The notes: a model not told the origin generated them from the sequence alone. Numbered from the stretch's first letter, positions 1 through 8,945 are shown. The stretch: 64,000 bases of DNA from Psychrobacillus lasiicapitis (GCF_006861795.1 NZ_VDGH01000001.1:252117-316116); one strand, 5' to 3'. Made by a program: numbers and translations.

Positions 1-246
1 TTCATCCCAAATATGATTATTTGCTTCAATCAAGGTTTTTACGTTCGTATCCCCTTTTATAAACCATAATAATTCACTAACAACTAAGCGAAAAGCAGTC
101 TTTTTCGTCGTAAGTAGCGGAAATCCTGCGGCTAGATCAAATCGCATTTGATAACCGAAGACGCTCTTTGTACCAGTTCCAGTTCGATCTCCTTTTTCAG
201 TACCGTTTTCCATGATGTGTTTACATAACGTTAAGTATTGTTCCAT
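1..246 (-). CDS. thyA: Thymidylate synthase, N-terminal part (cut by window edge)
   Basis: The first 82 codons are visible on the minus strand; the rest lies beyond position 1. The product makes dTMP from dUMP using 5,10-methylene-tetrahydrofolate in the cytosol. The sequence shows the N-terminal signature GDRTGTGT near residue 19, where the phosphate-binding Arg lies, then FPLLTTKK and ELLWF, all typical of ThyA. The start is the ATG at 246, preceded by a weak AUGAGGU ribosome site. The neighbour ypjP is also near thymidylate synthase in B. subtilis, which supports the call. ThyX is excluded by these motifs. Confidence 0.95.
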   Translation of the reverse strand, partial: MEQYLTLCKHIMENGTEKGDRTGTGTKSVFGYQMRFDLAAGFPLLTTKKTAFRLVVSELLWFIKGDTNVKTLIEANNHIWDE

Positions 247-340
247 TTATGTACCTCATTTTCTTTTATATACTTCCCTTTAGTATAACAAAAAATGCTC
301 TTGAAAAAAGAGCGTTTCGTTCTTTCTGCTCCTCCAAAAA

Positions 341-366
341 CAAAAAGAACGCCTAGTGGACGTTCC
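341..366 (-). terminator. Terminator of the 79-residue hypothetical gene
   Basis: On the minus strand GAACG and CGTTC pair around a nine-base loop and are followed by TTTTTG. It lies directly after the stop codon at 379. A second small hairpin with GCTCTT and AAGAGC arms lies at about 294-312. Confidence 0.6.
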
Positions 367-378
367 TTTGTTAATATC

Positions 379-618
379 TTATTTGTTTTTAAGATAGTCC
401 ATACCTTGCTCTGTAATTGCTAAAACTAGGTTATTTGACCCTTGTCCGCTATCTTTGGCATATTCCTTTTCGATAAGGTATTCAATGGCTTGTTTACTAT
501 TTGGATCAGTATTTACCATTGTTTTAGGTATGGTATAACTTCCCCCATTATTAGCAAAATGATAATCATATAGGCTTTGTAACAAAATATCAGAAAGTTT
601 ATTTATTTCTGCGTTCAC
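379..618 (-). CDS. Small hypothetical protein, 79 residues
   Basis: The product is a soluble protein of unknown function. The open frame extends further upstream, but a strong ribosome site (GAGGAGGGG, about 624-632) sits just before a GTG at 618, giving a protein that begins V(M)NAEINKLSDILL. It is rich in Asn, Tyr, Glu and Lys and shows no signal peptide, membrane segment or cysteine. The C-terminal half (LAITEQGMDYL) resembles the end of a small winged-helix fold, but this is only an impression. It lies between thyA and ypjP, where B. subtilis has ypjQ; it does not resemble YpjQ. A rho-independent terminator follows. Confidence 0.65.
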   Translation of the reverse strand: MNAEINKLSDILLQSLYDYHFANNGGSYTIPKTMVNTDPNSKQAIEYLIEKEYAKDSGQGSNNLVLAITEQGMDYLKNK

Positions 619-817
619 GAATAACCCCTCCTCTAAAAACAATATACAACACCTGAAGAAATAATTCTCTATTTTCGCTTACTACCTATATTATTCCAAA
701 GTTATCGATGTTAGTACTTTATTATTTCTACCTAATTATGATTAATCTAGTCTAACCATTTATTTGAGTAGAGCTTTGGGTTTGGCTTACTCTAAGTAAG
801 CTTTTATTTTAAGAATT

Positions 818-905
818 GGTTGCTTTTATGCTAATTTTAGTTGCTCTTCATATAGATTGGATTGCTTTCAATGACGAGTTGGTTGCCCTTTTCCATTTTC
901 TAGAG
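818..905 (-). repeat. 21-bp-period array A1 (GGTTGC core)
   Basis: Cores GGTTGC (818), AGTTGC (839), GATTGC (860) and GGTTGC (881) are exactly 21 bp apart, with unrelated bases between them. The last unit runs into GCCCTTTTCCATT. The same closing sequence ends the arrays at 14411 and 55474. On the minus strand the core reads GCAACC. The array lies downstream of ypjP and its terminator. Confidence 0.8.
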
Positions 906-997
906 GCATTGATGCAAAAATATCGTTCCTTACACTACTTGAAAAAAATATTTACCTATTTAAATTTAAATCTTATATAGTTAGTTTCCTAACCAAT

Positions 998-1025
998 AAA
1001 AAACACTCATTTATAAAATGAGCGT
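998..1025 (-). terminator. Terminator of ypjP
   Basis: On the minus strand the arms CGCTCATTT and AAATGAGTG form a hairpin followed by TTTTTTA, about ten bases beyond the ypjP stop codon. Confidence 0.75.
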
Positions 1026-1035
1026 GGGTGGTATT

Positions 1036-1620
1036 TCAGGATAACCATTTAGGTGGAGTATTTTTCGACCAGAAAATCTCGCCTAATGCATAATGTTTCG
1101 AATAATTATCTTCCGCTAGGTGATAATGAAAGTTGAAGTAATATCCGTCCTGCGGTTTTTTGTCGGTTCTTACGTGGAAACGGATGAAATCTTTTCTGGT
1201 TTCTTCATTGTAAATATGAAAGATTTTTTCATGGTATTCTCCTGAAGGCTGTTCAGTAATAGATAGCTTTGCAGCTTTTTCGCCTTCTACTTTTGCGATA
1301 GTTGTATCTATTACTTCTTGCATTCTTGGGAAAATGACATCGTCAAATTCATCTTGTATAACTGGTCCAATTCGATTGCCAAACTTTATGTATGCCTGTT
1401 CTCTAGCTGCTAATGAAATCGTTTCACTTAAATTTGGTGAATCAAGGGAATCAATAAACGATACTTGATCAAATTCACTCGTATTCGCATCTGAAGCAAT
1501 AGATTTCGTTGGATTTTTGTTGTCTAACAGTTGCTCCCATATAAGATGGTTAGGAGATATAAGACCAAATGTTAAGAAAGCGACGGTAATAATAATCGTC
1601 TTTTGTAACCACTTTTTCAT
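1036..1620 (-). CDS. ypjP: YpjP-like protein
   Basis: The product is a 194-residue protein of the YpjP family, found in Bacillales near thymidylate synthase; its function is not established. Residues 1-30 (MKKWLQKTIIITVAFLTFG) form a signal peptide or membrane anchor, and the remainder is an extracytoplasmic domain with many acidic residues and a C-terminal aromatic patch (GYYFNFHYHLAEDNY). The start ATG at 1620 follows GAAGGTGA. Gene order thyA, ypjP, ypiP, yphP matches what I recall from B. subtilis. It has its own terminator and is probably transcribed alone. Confidence 0.85.
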   Translation of the reverse strand: MKKWLQKTIIITVAFLTFGLISPNHLIWEQLLDNKNPTKSIASDANTSEFDQVSFIDSLDSPNLSETISLAAREQAYIKFGNRIGPVIQDEFDDVIFPRMQEVIDTTIAKVEGEKAAKLSITEQPSGEYHEKIFHIYNEETRKDFIRFHVRTDKKPQDGYYFNFHYHLAEDNYSKHYALGEIFWSKNTPPKWLS

Positions 1621-1771
1621 CAGTTATCACCTTCAATTTTGACCAAATTTCTAAAGCATATTTGTATTAATAACGATTTTAAGAACAAAAGGTTTCTTCT
1701 TCTATGTATTCATTGTACAATAAAATATGTAGACATACAGTAGCTTTTTTAAAGTAAGGAGGAAAGTCACT

Positions 1772-1849
1772 ATGAATGCAGATTTAATTATTGGTATCGG
1801 ATTTTTATTTTTATTAGGATATTTAACTTCTCTTAACTTTACGGACTAA
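1772..1849 (+). CDS. 25-residue hydrophobic peptide
   Basis: An ATG at 1772 follows a near-perfect ribosome site (AAGGAGGAAA, about 1756-1765). It encodes 25 residues beginning MNADLIIGIGF and ending TSLNFTD, of which about 14 form one uninterrupted membrane helix. The stop codon is fused to a strong bidirectional terminator. It lies divergently from ypjP and convergently to the methyltransferase gene. I recognise no family. The combination of ribosome site, single-helix composition and immediate terminator argues for a real small membrane protein. Confidence 0.65.
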   Translation: MNADLIIGIGFLFLLGYLTSLNFTD

Positions 1850-1880
1850 AAAAAGCTGTCATAACTGACAGCTTTTTTAT
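1848..1880. terminator. Bidirectional terminator
   Basis: The arms AGCTGTC and GACAGCT (7 bp) enclose ATAACT, flanked by A and T runs on both sides. It serves the 25-residue peptide gene on the plus strand and the methyltransferase gene on the minus strand; its end overlaps the latter's stop codon. Confidence 0.85.
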
Positions 1881-2656
1881 ATATCGATTATGCCATAATG
1901 AAACTTAGAAGTTAATCTCGTTAACTGTTCGAACTGATATTTTTCAAATAATGGAGAACGAAAATGAGCTTTTAGAACTACTCGTCTCTTCGCAACACGT
2001 TTTGCTTCCTCTATCCATTCATCAGACAAAGATTCATGAACTCCGGCTGCTCTTAGTGTTTGGAAATTGGACGACTCTTTAATAACCTCTTCAAACATCG
2101 GGTCCATGTAAACTACATCATAGGAATTAGCATCCAGCCGTTTTAAATAGTCTACTGCATCTTGATGAACAATATGGATACGTCTCATACTTTCCTGCAA
2201 TTCCATACTTTCAGTTTCGTATACTTTTAGCCCATTTTCCACTACATAAGCAATCATCGCATCTTTTTCACAAGCAACGACTAGCCCTTCTTCACCAACT
2301 GCATACGAAGCGATTATACTATCCGAGCATAACCCCGCAGTTGTATCCAAAAAGCGATCTCCTTGTTGTAAATCTAACGCTTCTAACAACAAATCTTTTT
2401 CTCCATTCAATATTCGCTTCATCCGAAATGCTGCGGAATTTGGATGAAAGAAAAAAGGAGTAGTAGAACCGTATATATACAGTTCTAATCTCTCCTTACT
2501 TACGACTAATACATTCGCTTGCTGTTCTTCTTGCAACTTTTGCATAGACTTCTTTTGTCGGCGAACATAAGACAAAGCTAGTTCACTAGCAATTTCTTTC
2601 GCCTTTTGGATAAATTGCTCATTCGTACGACCAGCAGTAGTTAAAATTGTCTTCAT
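1877..2656 (-). CDS. ypiP: Class I SAM methyltransferase, YpiP/RsmJ-like
   Basis: The product is a 259-residue protein with a Rossmann methyltransferase core. Motif I is DTTAGLCSDS (about residue 104), followed by an acidic strand end (VVACEKD) and a motif IV VYMDPMF. This DPM arrangement resembles RsmJ, which methylates a guanine in 16S rRNA, so an RNA or DNA base substrate is likely but not shown. The N-terminal region (TTAGRTNEQ) is a separate small domain. The ATG overlaps the end of brxA by four bases, so the two are translationally coupled. The same pair (yphP, ypiP) is adjacent in B. subtilis. Confidence 0.75.
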   Translation of the reverse strand: MKTILTTAGRTNEQFIQKAKEIASELALSYVRRQKKSMQKLQEEQQANVLVVSKERLELYIYGSTTPFFFHPNSAAFRMKRILNGEKDLLLEALDLQQGDRFLDTTAGLCSDSIIASYAVGEEGLVVACEKDAMIAYVVENGLKVYETESMELQESMRRIHIVHQDAVDYLKRLDANSYDVVYMDPMFEEVIKESSNFQTLRAAGVHESLSDEWIEEAKRVAKRRVVLKAHFRSPLFEKYQFEQLTRLTSKFHYGIIDI

Positions 2657-3090
2657 GACGAAACGATTTGTGTAAGGACACCAGAAAGATGATCTTTAAT
2701 CGTTTCCATTGAATTGCTTTCAATTTGTTCACGAGGAATGAAATAAGCCAATTGGTCATCTTTCCAAATTGCGATAGACGGTGAACTTGGAGGAACTTCT
2801 TCAAAATAACCTCTCATCGTTGCAGTAGCTTCTTGATCCTGTCCTGCAAATACAGTAACTAAGTTATCCGGTTTCACTTCTAATTCTTCTACTGCTGAAA
2901 TTACTGCCGGTCTAGCAAGCCCTGCTGCACAACCACATACTGAGTTTATAACGATCAAGGAAACTCCTGCTGCGTTTGCCATATGCTCTTGTACTTCTTC
3001 GGGAGTTACTAATTCTTTAAATCCTGCGTTTGTTAATTCACTTCTCATTGGTTTTACTATACCTTGCATATATTCATCGTACGCATTCAT
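2653..3090 (-). CDS. brxA: Bacilliredoxin BrxA/BrxB family
   Basis: The product is a thioredoxin-fold protein of 145 residues that removes bacillithiol from mixed disulfides on proteins after oxidative stress. The active-site Cys-Gly-Cys lies at residues 52-54 (VCGCAAG), followed by the conserved VFAGQDQEAT and PSSPS stretches. An upstream ATG at 3108 would add six residues; I prefer the ATG at 3090 because the length then matches YphP and a -10-like TATAAT lies very close to 3108. It is first gene of a two-gene unit with ypiP. Choice between paralogue names (BrxA versus BrxB) is by synteny with yphP. Confidence 0.88.
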   Translation of the reverse strand: MNAYDEYMQGIVKPMRSELTNAGFKELVTPEEVQEHMANAAGVSLIVINSVCGCAAGLARPAVISAVEELEVKPDNLVTVFAGQDQEATATMRGYFEEVPPSSPSIAIWKDDQLAYFIPREQIESNSMETIKDHLSGVLTQIVSS

Positions 3091-3108
3091 GATATCGCCT
3101 GCTTTCAT

Positions 3109-3429
3109 TTATATTCACAAATCCTATTATAACAGGACTTCTATTACATTTGCTATTATACTGTTTTCGTATATTTTCGGCTTGTTTCAGTATTTTTGTG
3201 ACTTTTTTGTGATTTTAGTAATTTCTTTGTAAATCCTATAGTGATGTTGTAAAACATGTTTTACAAATCTATGAATTAATAGCACAAAACTACCTTCCAC
3301 TTCAACTGGATAGTTGTTTAATTATTGAGTTTATCACTTATAGCTTTTATAAAAAGATTATTTCTTTATATTCCTTCCTATAAAATAAGAAAAACACCTC
3401 TACATCACGTAGAAACTTAATAAAAACAT
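3109..3429. other. Gene-free stretch upstream of brxA
   Basis: The stretch is AT-rich. It holds TATAAT-like -10 sequences for brxA at about 3125-3175 on the minus strand, the 20-bp palindrome at 3247-3266, and a weak hairpin (TCTAC/GTAGA, about 3400-3414) that could end the pseudogene transcript. Confidence 0.5.
3247..3266. promoter_or_regulatory. Perfect 20-bp palindrome, candidate operator
   Basis: TTGTAAAACATGTTTTACAA is its own reverse complement over all 20 bases. It lies about 160 bp upstream of brxA and about 165 bp beyond the end of the methyltransferase pseudogene. The half-site resembles operators for GlnR/TnrA-type or Rex-type regulators, but its spacing fits neither consensus as I know them. 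Confidence 0.45.
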
Positions 3430-4138
3430 TTACTTTTGTGCTGAAATTATTAAGAACATAGGTCTACGGAGTTCATCTTTCATTTCAGGAATACTTTTTA
3501 ACATTTCCTTAGAAGGTATTGGTTCCTTGACTGTTCTTATATTAAATCCAGCAATGATAAAGTCATTGATATAAGTTGAAAATGTACGATGATATTTTAT
3601 AACATTTTCAGTTAGGAATGATGTTTCACGTAATCCTTCCATTTGGTAATTATCAAGTGCCCAATGCAGACGATTTCCTTAATCATCAAAATACCAATCT
3701 TGTTCGTTTCGCGAGGTGAAAATTGGATGATCGACCGAAAATAGAAAAGAACCTCCAGGTTTTAAACAATCATAGACCTTTTTGCAGAGTGTTTCAAAGG
3801 ACTTAATATAACGAATAGCCAAAGAACTGATCACAACATCAAATTGAGAGTCTGAAAAATCAATGTCCTCAATTGGCATTTTAATGTATGAAATTAAAGG
3901 GTCATCAGTCATTTCACGGGCTTGTCCAAGCATTTTTTCAGATATATCTACTCCAATAACAGACCTTGCTTGCTGTTCAACTAGCATAACGGCAATGCCA
4001 ACCGAAACCTCATCCTAAATCAAGTACACTTTTATTTTGAAGTTCGGGTAAAAGTTCTTTTAATACGTGCCACTCTCCTGCAGCTTCAAGTCCTTTACCC
4101 AATTCATAGCTTTCTAAGATTTTTTTCTTGTACGGCAT
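3430..4138 (-). pseudogene. Inactivated class I SAM methyltransferase
   Basis: Read on the minus strand from the ATG at 4138 the frame begins MPYKKKILESYELGKGLEAA and continues to the SAM-binding motif VLDLG. There TGA replaces an expected Cys or other codon. About 36 bases later one extra base shifts the frame, and a TAA interrupts after WYFDD near 3679. Outside these lesions the protein is an ordinary small-molecule methyltransferase (GVDIS, KPGGSFLFS, KYHRTFSTYI, FNIRTVKEPIPS). Three independent lesions make sequencing error unlikely. It opens the accessory stretch between brxA and ypgR. Confidence 0.85.
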
Positions 4139-4516
4139 TTAATGTAGGTAGATTCGACACTCCTGTCACCTCTTTTTCTATAAACTTTATTCCAAAGTAC
4201 CTACAAATTTCTTTTACATGCTCTCTGTTGCAACTTCTTTTGAAATGTAGAATCAATCCTCAAACGCGCTTTGGGATTGTTTATAAGCCCATTTTAAAGG
4301 TCTCTGTTTGAAGTGTTGTTAAGGGACAGCACTGTTAAGAGAATGAATTGCTATTTACTTTTAAGTAATAGGAATATTGAATTTTATCTCCATTTTTTCT
4401 ACTTTAATGTATTATGGTCATGTATTAGTTGAATAGGATGAAAGTAAGCATTCTTAAAGGAAGGTTTATTACAATCATCCACCGGATGTGCGGAGTCATT
4501 GCAAAGGAGACAAAGT
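4139..4516. other. Gene-free stretch before the amine oxidase
   Basis: The stretch includes the leader of the dead methyltransferase and the promoter region of the amine oxidase. No structured element was recognised. A TTG at 4499 could extend the oxidase by six codons, but the ribosome site AAAGGAGA at 4503-4510 points to the ATG at 4517. Confidence 0.5.
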
Positions 4517-6013
4517 ATGGCAAATTACGTATTCCCTCAGTTACCATCCGATCAAATGATTTCCTTCATCAGAAATGGACTTAACAGAACTCAAAACCCC
4601 AAAAAGATTATCATTATCGGCGCAGGAATGGCAGGACTTGTCGCTGCCTCTCTTTTAAAAGAGGCTGGACACAATGTTACAATCCTTGAGGCAGCCGAAA
4701 GAGTTGGCGGCCGTATCTACACGTTAAAATCTGATTTTATTAATGGATTATATCTTGAAGCAGGTGCAATGCGTGTTCCTCATACTCATTATTTAACGAT
4801 GGAATACTTAAAAAAATTTCAATTACCGGTTAATCGGTTTATTAATAGTACTCCTAACGATATCATTTATGCTAGAGGAATTAAGACTCGATTGAAGTAT
4901 TATAAACAGAACCCTGATATTCTTGGTTTCCCCGTAGCTCCACAAGAAAGAGGTAAAACGGCTACGGAATTACTTACATTAGTAATAAAACCGCTCACTG
5001 ATTTTATCAATCAAAACCCGCAGAGAAATTGGCCTTTGGTCATAAAACAATTTGATAGATACTCAATGGACGCCTATTTGAGATATAATCCTTTTGGAAT
5101 AACTTTATCTCCGGGTGCCATCGAAATGATTAAAGTAGTTCTTTCACTGGGAGGATTAATGGAGCTTTCTTTTTTAGAGTTATTGCGTGAACTGATGATT
5201 TTATTTACCCCTGATATTCAGTTTTATGAGATTACTGGTGGAAACGACCAACTCCCTAAAGCATTTCTTCCACAATTAAAGGATAACATTATGTTTGGAC
5301 TAAAAGTGACGAAGATATTGCAGCATAACAACCAGGTCACGATTGACTCTATCCACACAAAAATTCTAAGACCCTTTCAAATCACCGGTGATCTAGCCAT
5401 CGTGACGATTCCCTTTTCCGTTTTTCAATTTGTCGAGGTTGAACCACGGGATTCTTTTTCCAACAACAAATGGAAAGCGATTCGCGAGCTTCACTATGCC
5501 GGATCCACAAAGACCGGTATCCAGTTTAAAAGTAGGTTTTGGGAAAGAGAAGGTATGTTTGGCGGTAGCACAGCCTCTGATTTGCCTATTACATACACTC
5601 AATATCCGAGCCAAGGAATCGGTACATCGGGACCAGGTGTCATTTTGGCTAGTTATACATGGGAAGATGATGCATTATCTTGGGATAGCTTGAGTACTGA
5701 AAATCGATTGGAATATGCATTGAAAAATTTGGCCACTATTCATGGTGAACAGGTGTATCGTGAGTTTATAACAGGCACGGGCTATAGTTGGGTTCGAAAT
5801 CCGTATTCCGGTGGTGCTTTTACGATGTTTAAGCCGGAACAAGTCACAGAGCTATCTCCCTATATCGCTTCTCCCGAAGGACGCGTTCACTTTGCTGGTG
5901 AACATGCTTCATCCGTTCACGGTTGGATTCAAGGTGCGATTGAATCAGGTATACGGGTTGCAGCTGAAGTTAATGACTTACAGAGGACTTTTTTTCAAGA
6001 TAGGAAGATTTAA
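4517..6013 (+). CDS. Flavin monoamine oxidase / L-amino acid oxidase family
   Basis: The product is a 498-residue FAD-dependent oxidase expected to oxidise a primary amine or L-amino acid to the imine with release of hydrogen peroxide. The N-terminal FAD site is [13 protein letters not shown] (about residues 33-45), followed by the acidic ribose-binding strand and GGRIY. The C-terminal flavin motif is [17 protein letters not shown]. The start ATG at 4517 follows AAAGGAGA. It resembles B. subtilis YobN in size and motifs. There is no signal peptide, so it is cytosolic. It stands alone and converges on ligD. The natural substrate cannot be told from sequence. Confidence 0.85.
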   Translation: MANYVFPQLPSDQMISFIRNGLNRTQNPKKIIIIGAGMAGLVAASLLKEAGHNVTILEAAERVGGRIYTLKSDFINGLYLEAGAMRVPHTHYLTMEYLKKFQLPVNRFINSTPNDIIYARGIKTRLKYYKQNPDILGFPVAPQERGKTATELLTLVIKPLTDFINQNPQRNWPLVIKQFDRYSMDAYLRYNPFGITLSPGAIEMIKVVLSLGGLMELSFLELLRELMILFTPDIQFYEITGGNDQLPKAFLPQLKDNIMFGLKVTKILQHNNQVTIDSIHTKILRPFQITGDLAIVTIPFSVFQFVEVEPRDSFSNNKWKAIRELHYAGSTKTGIQFKSRFWEREGMFGGSTASDLPITYTQYPSQGIGTSGPGVILASYTWEDDALSWDSLSTENRLEYALKNLATIHGEQVYREFITGTGYSWVRNPYSGGAFTMFKPEQVTELSPYIASPEGRVHFAGEHASSVHGWIQGAIESGIRVAAEVNDLQRTFFQDRKI

Positions 6014-6107
6014 ATGGATTTAAATAGTCCTAACGCTGTTGTCCGATTCTTATGAAGAGCAACGTCAAGACTATTTATTATTAAGTAGATTTCTCCAATC
6101 TTTACGG

Positions 6108-7937
6108 TTATTTCAGTCGCTTAAGTACATCCTTAAACTTTTTTACATTAATATCCTGTCGGAAATTACGGAAGGGATCTGCTTGTTTTTGTATACGCTC
6201 TAGCACTGCAGGAATAATAAACGAAGAAGGGTTTAGTGAATCATTAACTTCCTCCCAATTTAGAGGAGTTGCAATAAGCCCTAGTTCATTACCTCTTGGC
6301 GAATATGGAGCGATAATTGTCTTCCCTTCTTTATGCTGTATATAATCCAAATATAGTTTAGTTCCACGATTCTTTTTAAGACGCTCCATTGTAAACCATT
6401 TCGGATACTGTTCCACTAAGAAGTTGCAAACAAATTTAGTGAATATCCCGGTATCTTCATAGGAAAAAGTATCAGCAGGTAATGGTATATACACTTGCAT
6501 ACCTTTTCCGCCGGATGTTTTTATATACGCCGTCAACTGAAATTGGTCAAATATAGCTTTCATTCGTAAGGCGGCTTCAACAGCCAAAGAAAACTCATTA
6601 ACAGAAGGCGGATCTAGATCAAATACAATTTCGGTTGGTTTATTCGTTTGAATGGTTTGGAATGGAATATGGAACTCTAATGCCAGTTGATTTCCTAGCC
6701 AGAGCAATGATTCAATATCATTGCACAATATATAATTTATATCTTCAACAAGCTTTGTCTGAATAAAGCTCGGTGTATAGTCAGGAGCGTGTTTTTGAAA
6801 AAACTTTTCCACTTTGCCGGTTACACCATGCGGATAACGAATAACTGTCAGTAATCTATCTTTTAAAAAAGGAAGCATATAAGTAGATATCTTTTGTAAA
6901 TAATAAAGATAATCATCTTTCGTATAGTCAATATTAGGCCAAATCGGTTTGTCCGGATGGGTGAACGCTACTAGTTCAGGAAGTGGATTGAGCTGACGAC
7001 GCATGCTTTCCCAGTTGCACTCTTTAACAGTCATCATCCATTTAAATCCATTAAATCTTGGCTCTCTTAACTTGTCCCCTTGGAAGTCAATACAAGCAAT
7101 ATTGACACAAATCGATGGATCGATCGACCATACTTCTCCTTTTTCCTTCGTACCATTTTCTTCAAAGAATGCTACCAGCGTTTTAAATTCCTCTTCTTTC
7201 AGACCATGACTAAAAGAAACAATTTCGACAAGGACATTATTTTTATAAATGGCCCCATTGAAATAGCTATTGCTTTTATTGTATTTAGTAAGGATAACGT
7301 CCACGTATCTCCAATTTTTTATTTTTAACCAACTAAGCGAACGCGTATCCCCTATCCATTTACTCGTCTTTTTCTTTGCAATAATTCCTTCTCCATTATT
7401 TATTTTAATTTTATTCCATAATAATTCGCTGTTCTCTGAAAAATTTATCGCCTGAATTCTGTTCGTATCTTCATAATTGACATGACTTGTAAGCTTTAAT
7501 GATTTAAAAAGTTTAGCAAGTATTTGTTTTCGCGTTGTTAAATGCCGATTCGTTTGTACTTCACTTTTATATAATAAGATATCGAACGCAACGTAATGAC
7601 AAGGAAAAGCATTCGCATGTTCTACAATAGAATCTGAGCTTCTCATTCTCCCTCTTGCTTGCACAATCGAAAAATCACTTTGAAAATTATTAATTAAGTA
7701 AACAAGTTCACCATCTAGCTTTAATGGTAAGAATGCTTGAACACGATTATAAATTCCAAGGCAATAATCAATGATTTCCGGAAATAAGTGATTTAGCAAT
7801 CTTCCATTTCTACTTTTCAAAATGGGGGTCTTTTCCTCCCACTCTAACATACAGCGATAGCCATCATATTTTGTTTCATATAGCCACTCACTACCTTTTG
7901 GTATATCTTCGGTTGCCGTTAAAAGCATGGGTTTCAA
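6108..7937 (-). CDS. ligD: ATP-dependent DNA ligase LigD (ligase plus polymerase)
   Basis: The product is a 609-residue non-homologous end-joining enzyme with the Bacillus domain order: N-terminal ATP-dependent ligase (about 1-300) and C-terminal primase-polymerase (about 330-609). The ligase shows the catalytic Lys in TKYDGYR (residue 23), LDGELVYL, EGIIAKKK and WLKIKNWR. The polymerase shows the metal-binding DLD in VFDLDPPS and SGGKGMQVY. The 3' phosphoesterase domain of mycobacterial LigD is absent, as expected for Bacillus. The start is a TTG at 7937 with GTAGG upstream. It is divergent from ku, whereas in B. subtilis the two share an operon. Confidence 0.95.
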   Translation of the reverse strand: MKPMLLTATEDIPKGSEWLYETKYDGYRCMLEWEEKTPILKSRNGRLLNHLFPEIIDYCLGIYNRVQAFLPLKLDGELVYLINNFQSDFSIVQARGRMRSSDSIVEHANAFPCHYVAFDILLYKSEVQTNRHLTTRKQILAKLFKSLKLTSHVNYEDTNRIQAINFSENSELLWNKIKINNGEGIIAKKKTSKWIGDTRSLSWLKIKNWRYVDVILTKYNKSNSYFNGAIYKNNVLVEIVSFSHGLKEEEFKTLVAFFEENGTKEKGEVWSIDPSICVNIACIDFQGDKLREPRFNGFKWMMTVKECNWESMRRQLNPLPELVAFTHPDKPIWPNIDYTKDDYLYYLQKISTYMLPFLKDRLLTVIRYPHGVTGKVEKFFQKHAPDYTPSFIQTKLVEDINYILCNDIESLLWLGNQLALEFHIPFQTIQTNKPTEIVFDLDPPSVNEFSLAVEAALRMKAIFDQFQLTAYIKTSGGKGMQVYIPLPADTFSYEDTGIFTKFVCNFLVEQYPKWFTMERLKKNRGTKLYLDYIQHKEGKTIIAPYSPRGNELGLIATPLNWEEVNDSLNPSSFIIPAVLERIQKQADPFRNFRQDINVKKFKDVLKRLK

Positions 7938-8048
7938 ATTACAACCTACTTTCTTTTTTGTTTAGCATTTGATGAATTCTTTAGAGTAATACATAGAACA
8001 CATAAATAATTACATAATAAGAACAAAAAGAATGAGAAGGTGAAAATA

Positions 8049-8873
8049 TTGCATACAGTTTGGAAAGGTAGCATTAGCTTTGGATTAGTAAATATCCCCA
8101 TTAAACTGCACTCAGCAACAGAAAATAAAGATATTAAATTACGACAGCTTCATAAAGAGTGTCATACACCTATTAGTTATAAAAAAGTATGTGAAGGATG
8201 CGAAAAAGAAGTCAAAGAAGAGGACATTGTAAAAGCATATGAATATGCAAAAAATAAGTTTGTCGTACTCGATGACGAGGAATTAGAAGCGTTAAAGAAA
8301 GAAAACGAAGATAAAGCCGTTGAGATAATAGATTTTGTTAAACTTGAGGAGATAGACCCTATATATTTCGAACGTTCATATTTTTTGTCACCGGACACAA
8401 CAGGTGGAAAAGCCTACTCCCTTTTAAGAAAAACATTAGAGCAATCTGGCAAAATAGGTGTTGCCAAAATAATAATACGATCAAAAGAACAATTAGCGGT
8501 TGTACGAGTTTATAAAGATACGCTTGTAATGGAGACAATCCATTTTCCAGATGAAGTTAGAAGTACTGCAGATGTTCCAAACATTCCAAGTGAGGAGACA
8601 GTTGTTCAAAAAGAACTCGATACAGCTCTTTTACTAGTTGATCAATTGACTACTGCATTTACACCTGAAAAATATACCGACGAATATCGTACAGCGTTGA
8701 TGGAGCTAATTGAGGAGAAAAAAGCTGGTAACAATACGGTCTCCGTAAGTGATAAACAACCCCTCCCTGATAATGTAACTGACCTGATGTCGGCCCTTCA
8801 AGCTTCACTTGATAAGACAGGTAAAAAGAAAAAACCTGCTACAAGAAAGAAAAAAGTTGCAAAAACATCCTAA
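8049..8873 (+). CDS. ku: Non-homologous end-joining protein Ku
   Basis: The 274-residue product forms a homodimeric ring that binds double-strand DNA ends and recruits LigD. It begins MHTVWKGSISFGLVNIP, the family signature, when started at the TTG at 8049; this start has AGAAGGTGA just upstream and matches the B. subtilis Ku N-terminus, whereas the upstream GTG lies inside the ribosome site. A zinc-like Cys pattern (CHTPISYKKVCEGC) is present. The C-terminal tail is Lys-rich (GKKKKPATRKKK), typical of Ku tails that bind DNA. Together with ligD it gives a complete two-component repair system, useful in dormant spores. Confidence 0.96.
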   Translation: MHTVWKGSISFGLVNIPIKLHSATENKDIKLRQLHKECHTPISYKKVCEGCEKEVKEEDIVKAYEYAKNKFVVLDDEELEALKKENEDKAVEIIDFVKLEEIDPIYFERSYFLSPDTTGGKAYSLLRKTLEQSGKIGVAKIIIRSKEQLAVVRVYKDTLVMETIHFPDEVRSTADVPNIPSEETVVQKELDTALLLVDQLTTAFTPEKYTDEYRTALMELIEEKKAGNNTVSVSDKQPLPDNVTDLMSALQASLDKTGKKKKPATRKKKVAKTS

Positions 8874-8909
8874 TTAAAAAAGCGACCACCTTATTTTTAT
8901 ATGTACATG

Positions 8910-8945
8910 AAAAAGCCCCACTTCTTCAACAGTGGGGCTATAATT
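8910..8945 (-). terminator. Strong hairpin with U-run on the minus strand
   Basis: The arms AGCCCCACT and AGTGGGGCT pair perfectly around TCTTCAAC. The T-run (CTTTTTCA) follows only in the minus direction, although the nearest minus-strand gene upstream is not evident. In the plus direction it may still stop or protect ku mRNA. Confidence 0.5.

Larger units (their letters stand above)
643..1035. other. Gene-free stretch before ypjP
   Basis: The stretch contains the 21-bp-period array at 818-905 and the ypjP terminator at 998-1025. A TTG-initiated frame of about 54 codons runs from 816 through the array, but it has no ribosome site and I do not call it a gene. Nothing else was recognised. Confidence 0.6.

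Noticed and set aside
816..979. 54-codon frame through array A1
   Set aside because: No ribosome site; the equivalent frames in A2 and A5 contain stops or frame changes.
7938..8048. Sigma-G promoters in the ku-ligD gap
   Set aside because: Candidate hexamers have wrong spacing on both strands.
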